A stretch of DNA of 64,000 nucleotides. Origin: Synechococcus sp. RCC307. Its GTDB lineage: Bacteria; Cyanobacteriota; Cyanobacteriia; PCC-6307; Cyanobiaceae. Below are positions 15,115 through 23,063 of this stretch, in pieces. The stretch's first letter is position 1. Every line of letters begins with the position of its first letter. The position numbers and the translations under genes are program-made. Where the stretch lies: NCBI GenBank assembly GCA_000063525.1, contig CT978603.1, positions 243,105-307,104 on the forward strand, read 5' to 3'. A model generated the notes under the pieces. It was not told the origin of the DNA. It was given only the letters and a program-made list of their open reading frames with translations, and searched no databases.

Positions 15115-16605
15115 TCACGGTTGTGAGCCGGGGGCATCGTTTTGCAAGGGCAACGCCACCACGTAGTTGGGCCCATGGCTGGCTTGTGGGCCCAAGAGTT
15201 GGCGTAAGCGCGCCTTCGCACCGTTCTCTGGGAAAGGCGAATAGCTCTGGATCACCTCCCAGCTGCCGGCAATGTGGGTCGCCCCTTCGGCTTGACGTTC
15301 CTTCAACCAGCTTTCGGTGATGGCGCCGGGGCCTTTGAGCCAGCCCTTGCGGTGCGCCAGATACAGCAGCGTTGGGTCACCGCCGCTCACGCTGATGATC
15401 CGCGCCTCTTGTGGTGTGTCTCGTTGAATTCGCTGAGCTAACTCCCAGGTGGGATTGCCGTCGGGCACTTCTTTGGCCCAATACTCCAGATTCAGCACCA
15501 CCAGTGAGCAGCCCAGCAGCAGGGCCATGGAGCCAGTGAGCCAGCGGCGACTGCGGCGCCCAGCCTGCTGCCAGAGCTGCACCCAGCCCAGTCCCATCAA
15601 GGGGCAGGCAAACAGCAGCAGCGGCAGTTGGTAGTACTCGTGCACCCCGCTGGATTCCGGCGCCAACGCTCCGGCAGCGAGCACCGAAACCAAGCCGATC
15701 GGCAGCAGCCGTGCCTCAGCTTTCAGCTGCTTGTTGAGTAGACCGATCACCAGCAGCGGCAGGCCCAACACCGCCAGCCCGCGCACGCTGGTGCGTAGCA
15801 GCAGGTTGCCCCAGTAGCCAGGGCCGATCAGCTCGCCCCAGCTGTAGCGATTGGCCCCGGCGCCCCAAAAGCCAAAGCTCAAACCCGTTTGCAAAAACAG
15901 CTGATGGGCATGCCAGTACCAAGCCCCCGTTACGCCTAAAACGACTGCAGCCACCAGCCACAGCTCAAGGCGCCGCAGCAGGCCTGGGCCATGGCGCAGC
16001 CAAGCCAGCCAGAGCAGCGGTAATCCGAGCCAGAGGGCCGGCAGCACCTTGATCAACACAGCTCCGGTGAGCCCAAGGCTGGCCAGGGACAGATCGCGGT
16101 AGTGCCCGCTGTGCCTCCAGGCCAAGCCGCGCTCCAGGGCTAAAGCGCTGCAGGCCAGCAGCAGGCTCTCTGGCTGAATCGAGCGGCCATAAAACACGCT
16201 CAACGGCAGCACGGCGAACAGCAGCCCGCCCCACCAGCCGGCATCAGCGCCCAGCAAGCGCTGGCCTAGGCGCACCAGCAGCCAAAGGGCCAGCAAGCTC
16301 AGCACAAGGCTGAGGCCGCGGGCCAACCATTCCTTCACGCCAAACCAGCCATAGAGCCAGGCCACGGCCTGGGAATACAGCGGTGGATCGGTTTCAGCAA
16401 AGCCGCTGCTCGCCCCGCCCCAATCCACTTGGGGCAGCCACAGGGGCAGGCCAGCTTCAAAGGCATTGCGGGCGATGGCTGCCGTATCGGCTTGCCGCCA
16501 GCTGTGCACCCCCAACACCGGAGCGTGCAGATTCACCAGCCGCAGGGCGGCGCCGATCAGCAGCAGGGGCCAGACCGATCGGGTGCTGATTAGTCTCGGC
16601 CGCAT
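15115..16605 (-). CDS. GT39/ArnT-type membrane glycosyltransferase
   Basis: 496 residues with about ten hydrophobic segments and a soluble C-terminal part of roughly 110 residues. The architecture matches the PMT/ArnT (GT39, PMT_2) superfamily, which transfers a sugar from a polyprenyl-phosphate carrier to a glycan or lipid outside the plasma membrane. The first loop contains HSWRQADTA and the DPPLYS segment, the positions of the catalytic acidic residue and lipid-phosphate site in the family. Acceptor and donor are unknown. The ATG directly abuts the GTG of the divergent sulfotransferase-like gene. A second GT39 gene lies about 2 kb away on the same strand. Confidence 0.8.
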   Translation of the reverse strand: MRPRLISTRSVWPLLLIGAALRLVNLHAPVLGVHSWRQADTAAIARNAFEAGLPLWLPQVDWGGASSGFAETDPPLYSQAVAWLYGWFGVKEWLARGLSLVLSLLALWLLVRLGQRLLGADAGWWGGLLFAVLPLSVFYGRSIQPESLLLACSALALERGLAWRHSGHYRDLSLASLGLTGAVLIKVLPALWLGLPLLWLAWLRHGPGLLRRLELWLVAAVVLGVTGAWYWHAHQLFLQTGLSFGFWGAGANRYSWGELIGPGYWGNLLLRTSVRGLAVLGLPLLVIGLLNKQLKAEARLLPIGLVSVLAAGALAPESSGVHEYYQLPLLLFACPLMGLGWVQLWQQAGRRSRRWLTGSMALLLGCSLVVLNLEYWAKEVPDGNPTWELAQRIQRDTPQEARIISVSGGDPTLLYLAHRKGWLKGPGAITESWLKERQAEGATHIAGSWEVIQSYSPFPENGAKARLRQLLGPQASHGPNYVVALPLQNDAPGSQP

Positions 16606-17556
16606 GTGCCGGTCAACTTAAGGCTGTTGGCGCCCCAATCTCGCCGCTTGATGCTGCATGTGGGAACGGTCAAGACCGGCTCCACATCCCTGCAGGCCTA
16701 CTTCGCTGAGCATCAGCAGGCCCTAGCTGAAGCCGGCTGGTGTTATCTGCCTGCTATTGGCCGGCCCGATCGCCGCGATCTGGCGGCGGCCTGCATTGCC
16801 ATCGATGATCAACGCGATGAACTGCTGCGGGCGCTTCGTTTGGTGGCGCCCCAGCAGCGTTTGGCATTTCGCCAGCAGGTGAAGGCCGAGCTTGAGGAGC
16901 AACTCAAGGCCGTGCCAGATGAGCTGGGCGTGATCCTCAGCTCCGAGCACTTCCATCTCAGCCTGCAGCGCCCAGAAGAAATCGAAACCTTGAAGCAGCT
17001 CCTATTGGAGCTGGGGTTGGAGGTTCAGCAGGTGGTGATTTATCTGCGCGAACCGTTGGCGCTGATCGAATCGCTCTTCTCAACGATGGTGCGCTCAGGC
17101 GATCAGCGGCCCCTGCCGGCGGATCCAGCTGATCCCTTCGTGGCCTTGATCTGTGACCACAGGGCCAGCCTGCAGCGCTGGCGAGCTGTCTTTGGTGAGG
17201 CGGTGGTGCAGCCCCGCGCCTTTCCGCCCCGAGCAGGCGGCAGCTTGAGCGCTGATTTTTTGCAGTTGCTCGGCAATGCTCCTGTAGCGGGCTGGCCGCC
17301 TGAGCCTCAGCGCCAGCGCAATCGCGGCCTCAACCCCAGCGCTTTAAACCTGCTGGCTTGGCTGAATCGCCACTGCACCTGGCTCACCCCACAAGCGCGC
17401 TTCCGCTGGCAGCGCGGCCTGCGCCGCTTGCTCGATGGGGCCCTAAGCCGTTGGGCGAGTGGGTCCTACCGGATGCCGGGGCCGCAGCGCAGCCGCTACG
17501 GCCAGCTTTACAGCGATGGCTATGCCGCCTGGCTCAGACGCGAGCTGCCTCAGTAG
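16606..17556 (+). CDS. Sulfotransferase-like protein (PAPS-type P-loop)
   Basis: 316 residues from the GTG at 16606, or 301 from the ATG at 16651, which gives MLHVGTVKTGSTSLQ, the more natural family start. The KTGSTSLQ loop matches the 5'-phosphosulfate-binding motif of sulfotransferases. The VIYLREPLALIESLFS segment resembles the 3'-phosphate-binding strand-helix, with Arg and Ser in place. The protein is probably cytosolic, with no membrane segment, and could sulfate a surface sugar. Neighbours are all sugar-transfer genes, which supports an envelope role. Substrate unknown. Its 3' end overlaps the convergent GT2-GtrA gene by 7 bases. Confidence 0.72.
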   Translation: MPVNLRLLAPQSRRLMLHVGTVKTGSTSLQAYFAEHQQALAEAGWCYLPAIGRPDRRDLAAACIAIDDQRDELLRALRLVAPQQRLAFRQQVKAELEEQLKAVPDELGVILSSEHFHLSLQRPEEIETLKQLLLELGLEVQQVVIYLREPLALIESLFSTMVRSGDQRPLPADPADPFVALICDHRASLQRWRAVFGEAVVQPRAFPPRAGGSLSADFLQLLGNAPVAGWPPEPQRQRNRGLNPSALNLLAWLNRHCTWLTPQARFRWQRGLRRLLDGALSRWASGSYRMPGPQRSRYGQLYSDGYAAWLRRELPQ

Positions 17557-18689
17557 GGCACGTTCCAAACAAAGCGCGAGGAGGCGGCGTACTTCCAGAT
17601 GAAGTCCACCAAGATGCCGCTGGCCACAGCGATCATCGCGATTGGCCCCCCTTGCAAGCTGGCGAACACCACAGTCGACACCCCCACATTGGCGGCCATG
17701 CCAAGGGAGGACACCAACAGGAATTTCAGCAGCCCAATCACCAGCGAGCGGCCCCGCAGCCGCCGGCTGCGGAAGGTGAGGGAGTTGTTGATCAAATAGT
17801 TGGAGCAGGCTGCGGTGATCACCGCCACCACCTGGGTGCCGAAAAAGCCAACACCAGCGCTGCGCAGCAGGGCATAGAGCCCCACATGCACCACCATGCC
17901 GCTAACGCCAACCATGCCAAAGCTCACCGCACGCCTGGGCAGCAGCCGAAAAGTGGCGGTGTGCACCAGCGACACCAGCCAATCCCAGACGACAGCGTTG
18001 TCGAGTTTGGAATCGCCCGCCTGGCGTGAGCGGAAATTGAGGGGGATCTCCTCAACCTTGAGTTGGCCTTTGCTCACTGCCAGCAGCTCATAGAGGAACT
18101 TGAAGCCCGAGACATCAACAGAGCGGATGGCGCTGTTGCAGCGATCCAAGCGCAGGGCAAAAAAGCCGCTCATGTAATCGGAGAGCTGAGCGTACGCGGG
18201 AAGACTGAAGCGAGCCAGCTGATTGGCCCGCTCCGATCCCTTTTGCCGGCTGGCTGAAAGCCCGGCAATGCTGGCCTCCGGGTGAAAGCGGCTGCCCATC
18301 ACCAGATCCAGATCGCCAGCTAGCAGCCGGTCCACGGCTCGTTGCACTGCTTCTGGTTCGTGTTGGCCGTCGGCATCCATCACCACGGCCACGTCGCCGC
18401 AGGCCGCTAAGAGTCCTTCGCGGATGGCGCTGGAGAGGCCGCTGCGGCCAACGCGGCGAATCAAATGAATGCGAGGGTCTTGCCGCGCGAGCTGGCGAGC
18501 TAGTTCTGAGGTGCCATCGGGGGAGTCGTCGTCCACCACCACCAGCTCGAGCTGATAGCGCTGACCAAGCAGCGCCTTGAGCTGCTCGAGCATCGGCCCC
18601 AGGTTGTCCTTTTCGTTGAAGGTGGCCAGCACCACGCTCAGGCTTAAAGGTGGGGAGGACACCGTCACGGGATAGGAGCGCACAGCCAT
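17550..18689 (-). CDS. GT2 polyprenyl-phosphate glycosyltransferase fused to a GtrA domain
   Basis: 379 residues from the ATG at 18689; an earlier start at 18728 overlaps the upstream gene by 64 bases. The N-terminal GT2 domain (about 15-240) has VVLATFNEKDNLG, VVDDDSPDGT, the catalytic VMDADGQHEPE and GSRFHPEA, all like dolichyl-phosphate-mannose synthase and GtrB. The C-terminal GtrA domain (about 255-379) has four hydrophobic helices beginning FGMVGVSGMVVH, with NYLINNSLTF as its signature. This should load a sugar on undecaprenyl phosphate and flip it outward, feeding the adjacent GT39 enzymes. The start overlaps the upstream GT39 gene by 25 bases. Confidence 0.87.
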   Translation of the reverse strand: MAVRSYPVTVSSPPLSLSVVLATFNEKDNLGPMLEQLKALLGQRYQLELVVVDDDSPDGTSELARQLARQDPRIHLIRRVGRSGLSSAIREGLLAACGDVAVVMDADGQHEPEAVQRAVDRLLAGDLDLVMGSRFHPEASIAGLSASRQKGSERANQLARFSLPAYAQLSDYMSGFFALRLDRCNSAIRSVDVSGFKFLYELLAVSKGQLKVEEIPLNFRSRQAGDSKLDNAVVWDWLVSLVHTATFRLLPRRAVSFGMVGVSGMVVHVGLYALLRSAGVGFFGTQVVAVITAACSNYLINNSLTFRSRRLRGRSLVIGLLKFLLVSSLGMAANVGVSTVVFASLQGGPIAMIAVASGILVDFIWKYAASSRFVWNVPY

Positions 18690-20287
18690 AGAAGCCAGCC
18701 ATCTTCGCTGGAGCCCTGTTGGCGGCATTGCTGACCCGCCACTTCAGGGATCGGTGCGCCGGGGGGGCTGAGCAATTGCAACGGCTCATTGGAAAGCCCG
18801 AGTTTGGAAAGCGGTTGCAGGCGCCTTTGGCTTTGCCAGCTCAAGCTGGGTCGTTCGCTTTGGCCCCATAGGGCGATCGGCAGGGTTGGATCAGCGCTTT
18901 GGACCAAAACAGCGGCAGCAGCCACCGGCCGCTGTTCATTGAGCTCCCAGTGCCAAAGCGGTCCGCTGAACAGCAGCAGCAAGCCCAGCCACCACAAGCC
19001 CACCATCACGCCGGCCGCTTGAACTTTGATCGTGCTGGCAGGCCGTAGGCCCCAGCCACCGAGCAGCAAGGCGCCGCTGGCGGGAAGCAACACAGTTCTG
19101 AATTCAGGCTGGAGCAGAGCAACCGGCAGCAGCGCCAGGCCCAACAGCAGCCATAGCCAGCTCACCGCCCTGGGCTTGCCGCTTTCCACCAGTTGCGCCA
19201 GCGCCGGAGCGCAGAGCAGAGCAAACGGCAACCAAAGGATGTGGCTGTACCAGGGCAGTTGCGTGCGCAAGGGCAGCACAGCCGCCGCCATGCCCAGCTG
19301 CAGTCCTAAGGGCCATCGGCCAGCGCTGAGATGGCGCTGCTTCCAAGCCAGCACAACGGCAAAGGGCCACAGCGCCAGCCAGGGCCAACCACCTTCCAGC
19401 ACTTCTAAGAAAGGAATGCGCCAACCCAGATCACTGCCTTCCCCAGCGCTGAGCAGCACGCGGCTAGCGCCATCACCGCCCCAGAGCAGCAGGGCATCGC
19501 TGCCCCGCTGCATCCAATGAAAAAGATGCCAGCCGAGCCCAGGCAGCAGTCCTAAGCAGAGCCCTAAGAAGAGGACAAGCCATTGCTGAGCGCCGAGCTG
19601 CCGCTCGAGCAGCAATAGCAGCAGGCCGATCCCCAGCACGGGAATCACAAGCGGTGCCTTCAAGAGAAGAAGTGCGCTGCAGGCCAGCCCGGTCAGCAGG
19701 CCGCAGCCCAACAGCCTCCAGCCCCTGGATTGGCGGCACAGCAGCAGCTGCCACCACAGCAGCCCTGAAGCGCTGACTAACGCCCCATCGAGCATGGCCA
19801 GCCGGCCATGGCGCATCAAAGGCAGCAGCGTCAGAGCAATCGCAGCGGCGGCAACCGCTGCGCCTTGTTGTTTGTGGTTCAGCTGGCGCGTGATCACTCC
19901 GGCCAGCGGCACCACAGCACTGGCAGCTAGCGCTGGTATCAGCCGCACGGCCCAGGGGGGCGGCACTGTCCCAGCTGACACCCATGGCAGCAAGGGAAGG
20001 CTGGCGGGCAGGTGCAGGCCAGGGGGCTTGTTGAGATAGGGGGCGTCCCAGTAGGTGGGCAGCCAAATGTTGCTGAACGGGGCTTGGCCGCTGAGCCACT
20101 GCAGCAGCGCACCTCCGCGCTCATAGGCGACGCGAGCCACGATGCCTTCATCCCAATCTCTGATCGGTAGATCCAGGCCGGGGATCAGCAGCAGTGCGAG
20201 AGCAGCGAGCCAGAAAAGGAAGAGTGGGCCCAGTCGACGGATTGGCACGGCAGTGATTGGGCCAATTGTTTCCTGGTACACACCCAT
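18665..20287 (-). CDS. GT39/ArnT-type membrane glycosyltransferase (second copy)
   Basis: 540 residues, strongly hydrophobic with about eleven membrane segments. The first outer loop has the DWDEG acidic motif and the YLNKPPGLH segment, both hallmarks of ArnT-like (PMT_2) enzymes that use undecaprenyl-phosphate sugars. The C-terminal 120 residues form a soluble domain with two Cys residues near the end. It lies immediately upstream of the GT2-GtrA fusion and overlaps it, a layout like gtrC with gtrA/gtrB. It is divergent from porin 1 across a short 69-base gap. Confidence 0.82.
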   Translation of the reverse strand: MGVYQETIGPITAVPIRRLGPLFLFWLAALALLLIPGLDLPIRDWDEGIVARVAYERGGALLQWLSGQAPFSNIWLPTYWDAPYLNKPPGLHLPASLPLLPWVSAGTVPPPWAVRLIPALAASAVVPLAGVITRQLNHKQQGAAVAAAAIALTLLPLMRHGRLAMLDGALVSASGLLWWQLLLCRQSRGWRLLGCGLLTGLACSALLLLKAPLVIPVLGIGLLLLLLERQLGAQQWLVLFLGLCLGLLPGLGWHLFHWMQRGSDALLLWGGDGASRVLLSAGEGSDLGWRIPFLEVLEGGWPWLALWPFAVVLAWKQRHLSAGRWPLGLQLGMAAAVLPLRTQLPWYSHILWLPFALLCAPALAQLVESGKPRAVSWLWLLLGLALLPVALLQPEFRTVLLPASGALLLGGWGLRPASTIKVQAAGVMVGLWWLGLLLLFSGPLWHWELNEQRPVAAAAVLVQSADPTLPIALWGQSERPSLSWQSQRRLQPLSKLGLSNEPLQLLSPPGAPIPEVAGQQCRQQGSSEDGWLLWLCAPIP

Positions 20288-20342
20288 GTTGTTTTATTTA
20301 ACAGCGGAATGAATATCAGGAAGGCGCATTGCGCCATCTCTC

Positions 20343-20354
20343 TGTGTGTGAGGA
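20343..20354 (+). promoter_or_regulatory. Porin 1 ribosome binding site with Yfr1-complementary sequence
   Basis: GAGG at 20350-20353 is the Shine-Dalgarno element, 4 bases before the ATG at 20357, and decides the start against an earlier in-frame ATG at 20309. The site sits in GTGTGAGGA (20346-20354), the exact complement of TCCTCACAC, the core of the conserved single-stranded motif of the cyanobacterial small RNA Yfr1. Yfr1 is known to repress outer-membrane porin mRNAs in Prochlorococcus MED4 this way. A GGCGCA-T-TGCGCC palindrome lies upstream at 20323-20335. Confidence 0.6.
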
Positions 20355-20356
20355 CC

Positions 20357-22795
20357 ATGAACGCATTCCGCAAGCTGTTGCTTGCACCTGTCGTGCTCGG
20401 TCTGGCTGCCCCTGTGGCTGCCCAGGCTCAAAGCTTCGACATGGGCAATGTCAACCGCTACACCCAACAACAAGACACCGACCGCATGCGTGCCCTTGAG
20501 GCACAAATGGGCCAGGTGACTTCCGTCAGCCAATTCTCTGACGTCTACCCCACCGACTGGGCTTATCAGGCTCTCGCCAACTTGGTTGAGACCTATGGCT
20601 GCGTCGCTGGCTACCCCGATGGCACCTTCAAGGGCAACATTGCACTGACCCGCTACGAAGCGGCTGCTCTGTTGAACGCTTGCCTCGATCGCGTGACCGA
20701 GATCACCGAAGAGCTCAAGCGCCTGATGAAGGAGTTCGAAAAGGAACTCGTGGTGCTGAAGGCCCGTGTTGACGGCCTCGAAGCTCAAACTGCTGAGCTG
20801 GCTGCAACCCAGTTCTCCACCACCACCAAACTCAGTGGTGTGGCCTACTTCTGGCTGGGTGGCGCTGTCTACAACGACAGTGGCTATAGCCCTATCCAAA
20901 ACGCAGGCCTGGCGGGTGCTGAGATCACTGCCTATCAGGACGCCATTGAGAACAATGGTCTCGCGATGGCTCCTGGCGGTGCGCTGTACAACTACGCCAC
21001 CGAGAACGCTGTTCCTCCGACCAGCAAGTTTGGTCTCGGCAAGATCCTGACCAAAGGTGCTACTTGGGTTGGCTCGACCGGAGCTGGCGGTGTTGCTAAC
21101 ACCAACGCCTACGACGGCAACCCCACCACCTACGCAGGTGCTAATGCCGCCAACATCACTGTTGCATCAACAGTTAATAACGCTGTTCCTGTGACTGTGG
21201 CTGACCTCACTGGTGGTGCATCCACCGGTGCTTTGGCTGTAACCGGTCTTCGTGGCAACGGCCTGAACGTTGGCACCCCTGGTCTTCGTACCAATGACAT
21301 CCCCGCAGGTATCGGTCTGACCCCCGGTAACTTCCGCAAGAACGTCATTGGCACCACCTATGTCCAAGGTCTGGACAAGACCGGTGTGACGCTGGGCGGT
21401 TTCGAGCTCGACACCGTTGATCTGGGCAACCTGATCCGTCTTGGCAACGCATCTCGTCGCGCCAAGAGCGCAGTCATGATTGGCTACGAGGACAACGTCG
21501 TGGCTGGCTCACCTGGCTTCGTCGCTACTGACGGTTACACCGTTGCTGCTGGTGGTTACTTCACCAACACCAACGTCTACACCGACCCCTTCAACCTCTC
21601 CGTTGCTGAGTACGGCTCCCTGGGTCCTATTCAGGCCAACCAGAAGTACGTCAAGAACGCAGCCCGCACTCTGCTGAAAGACCTCTTCTACGGCGAAGTG
21701 GCTCTGGGTGAAGCTGTCAGCTTCAACTACGACACCCGCCTGGACTTCAACACCAGCTTCACTGGTAAGGATTTGCTGCGCACTCGCCTGCGTTCCGGCA
21801 ACTTCCAGGGCAACACCTTCGCGGGTAATCCTTTCCCCGTGACCGGTGCTGAGATCGCTTTCGAAGAAGGCGCCCAAGGTTTCAACGTCAACCGCCTGTT
21901 CTACCAGTTCCCGGTTGGTGATTCCTGGACCGTGACCGCTGGTCCTTTCGTTCGTCAGGACGACATGTTGGCCGTGTGGCCCAGCCAATATCCGGCTGAG
22001 ACCATCATGGACTTCTTCACCTACGCAGGTGCTCCTGGTGCTTACAGCCTGAACCTGGGTGCAGGTGCAGGCCTGAGCTACGCCGGCGACATCCTTGGCA
22101 TGGACGGCTTCGCTGTCAGCGCCAACTACGTGGCTAACGGTGGTAACGAGAGCTTCTCCAACAGCAGCAGCCAATCTGATGCTGCCCTCCTCGGCGGTAT
22201 CGCTAACGAGAACTCCAGGGGCACCGGTACTGTCCAGATCGCCTACACCGGCGATGACTGGAACCTGACTGCTGCTTACGCCTACAACCAAGGTGGCGCT
22301 TACGGCTACATCCCCGTCGGCACTCCTATGGCTGGAGATCCTTTCGGTGGTCTCTCCAACTTCAGTGTGAGCTCGGTCGCCATCAGCGGCTGGTTCGCAC
22401 CTGAAGATTGGGGTCGCTGGATGCCTTCCGTCAGTGCTGGTTGGGGCCTGAACGGCTACACCGCCAACGCCGATGCTTCTGTCTGGGGCATCAGTGCTGT
22501 TGATGAAGGCGACAACGCCGAGAGCCAGTCCTGGTACGTCGGTCTGCAATGGCCCGACGTCTTCCTGCAAGGCAACTACCTGGGTACTGCTGTTGGTCAG
22601 CCGACCTTCATCAGCTCCAACGATTCCTTCCTGGAGTCCGACGAGTCCACCTTCGCTTGGGAAATCTGGTACAAGTTCCAGGTCACCGACAACATCGCTG
22701 TCACCCCTGCCTACTTCTTCATCGACAATCCCTCCGGATTGGGCAACGGCGGCAACGTCCAAGGTGGCGTCCTCAAGACCACCTTCACCTTCTGA
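20357..22795 (+). CDS. SLH-domain outer membrane porin 1 (SomA/SomB type)
   Basis: 812 residues. The signal peptide covers about residues 1-24 (ends PVAAQAQS). An SLH domain at about 56-110 has QFSDVYPTDWAYQAL and YPDGTFKGN, which bind the peptidoglycan-linked polymer. A charged coiled coil (about 110-145) leads to the beta-barrel, which begins at TQFSTTTKL and ends in TTFTF with a C-terminal Phe, as outer-membrane barrels require. It should form a channel for ions and small solutes, the major outer-membrane protein of picocyanobacteria. Codon use is strongly biased, as expected for high expression. It is followed by a terminator and a paralogous porin. Confidence 0.93.
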   Translation: MNAFRKLLLAPVVLGLAAPVAAQAQSFDMGNVNRYTQQQDTDRMRALEAQMGQVTSVSQFSDVYPTDWAYQALANLVETYGCVAGYPDGTFKGNIALTRYEAAALLNACLDRVTEITEELKRLMKEFEKELVVLKARVDGLEAQTAELAATQFSTTTKLSGVAYFWLGGAVYNDSGYSPIQNAGLAGAEITAYQDAIENNGLAMAPGGALYNYATENAVPPTSKFGLGKILTKGATWVGSTGAGGVANTNAYDGNPTTYAGANAANITVASTVNNAVPVTVADLTGGASTGALAVTGLRGNGLNVGTPGLRTNDIPAGIGLTPGNFRKNVIGTTYVQGLDKTGVTLGGFELDTVDLGNLIRLGNASRRAKSAVMIGYEDNVVAGSPGFVATDGYTVAAGGYFTNTNVYTDPFNLSVAEYGSLGPIQANQKYVKNAARTLLKDLFYGEVALGEAVSFNYDTRLDFNTSFTGKDLLRTRLRSGNFQGNTFAGNPFPVTGAEIAFEEGAQGFNVNRLFYQFPVGDSWTVTAGPFVRQDDMLAVWPSQYPAETIMDFFTYAGAPGAYSLNLGAGAGLSYAGDILGMDGFAVSANYVANGGNESFSNSSSQSDAALLGGIANENSRGTGTVQIAYTGDDWNLTAAYAYNQGGAYGYIPVGTPMAGDPFGGLSNFSVSSVAISGWFAPEDWGRWMPSVSAGWGLNGYTANADASVWGISAVDEGDNAESQSWYVGLQWPDVFLQGNYLGTAVGQPTFISSNDSFLESDESTFAWEIWYKFQVTDNIAVTPAYFFIDNPSGLGNGGNVQGGVLKTTFTF

Positions 22796-22831
22796 TCGAG
22801 TCGCATCAGCGATTCGCTTCAAAAGGACCAC

Positions 22832-22855
22832 TTCTCACACCACTTTTCACACACA
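22832..22855 (+). promoter_or_regulatory. 3' UTR motifs complementary to porin ribosome binding sites
   Basis: TTCTCACAC (22832-22840) can pair over nine contiguous bases (one G-U) with GTGTGAGGA at both porin start sites. TCACACACA (22847-22855) pairs perfectly with TGTGTGTGA at 20343-20351. The stretch is C/A-rich, predicted to be unstructured, and sits directly before the terminator stem, resembling the central part of Yfr1. A regulatory role is inferred. Confidence 0.35.
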
Positions 22856-22856
22856 A

Positions 22857-22881
22857 ATGGGGCCCTTTGGGCCCCTTTTTT
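22857..22881 (+). terminator. Rho-independent terminator of porin 1
   Basis: GGGGCCC (22859-22865), a TTT loop and GGGCCCC (22869-22875) form a perfect stem followed by six T residues, 63 bases after the porin 1 stop. Confidence 0.92.
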
Positions 22882-22984
22882 ATGGTCAGATTTAGGACTT
22901 TTGAGACTCGTTAAGGGACAACAAATCAGCTGTCCGCGGTGGTGCATTGGGACGTTGGAAACATCAATATCCGTTGATAGATTT

Positions 22985-23048
22985 AAAAAGAGGACCGCTT
23001 TGTCTGGCGATTTCGCCTGACTCGTGGTGCTCAATCCATCCTCTTTTT
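22985..23048 (+). promoter_or_regulatory. Structured 5' leader of porin 2
   Basis: A 10-base perfect inverted repeat, AAAAAGAGGA (22985-22994) with TCCTCTTTTT (23039-23048), encloses an inner hairpin GGCGA-TT-TCGCC (23006-23017). The 3' arm can instead pair its TCCTC (23039-23043) with GAGGA (23055-23059) of the ribosome binding site. The two pairings are mutually exclusive, so the leader could switch translation. This is read directly from the sequence; the function is inferred. Confidence 0.45.
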
Positions 23049-23050
23049 TG

Positions 23051-23059
23051 GTGTGAGGA
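23051..23059 (+). promoter_or_regulatory. Porin 2 ribosome binding site with Yfr1-complementary sequence
   Basis: GTGTGAGGA is identical to the element before porin 1 and contains the Shine-Dalgarno GAGG. It lies 4 bases before the ATG at 23064, selecting that start over an in-frame upstream start at 22947. It is the exact complement of TCCTCACAC of Yfr1. Confidence 0.6.
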
Positions 23060-23063
23060 CCCC

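Noticed and set aside
14894-15118. 74-codon minus-strand frame after psbD
   Set aside because: It begins at a GTG inside the stop region of the GT39 gene, contains part of a hairpin, and shows no family features.
20309-20356. Earlier in-frame ATG of porin 1 (and 22947 for porin 2)
   Set aside because: The later ATGs have a perfect ribosome binding site and begin clean signal peptides; the earlier ones would put these sites inside the coding region.
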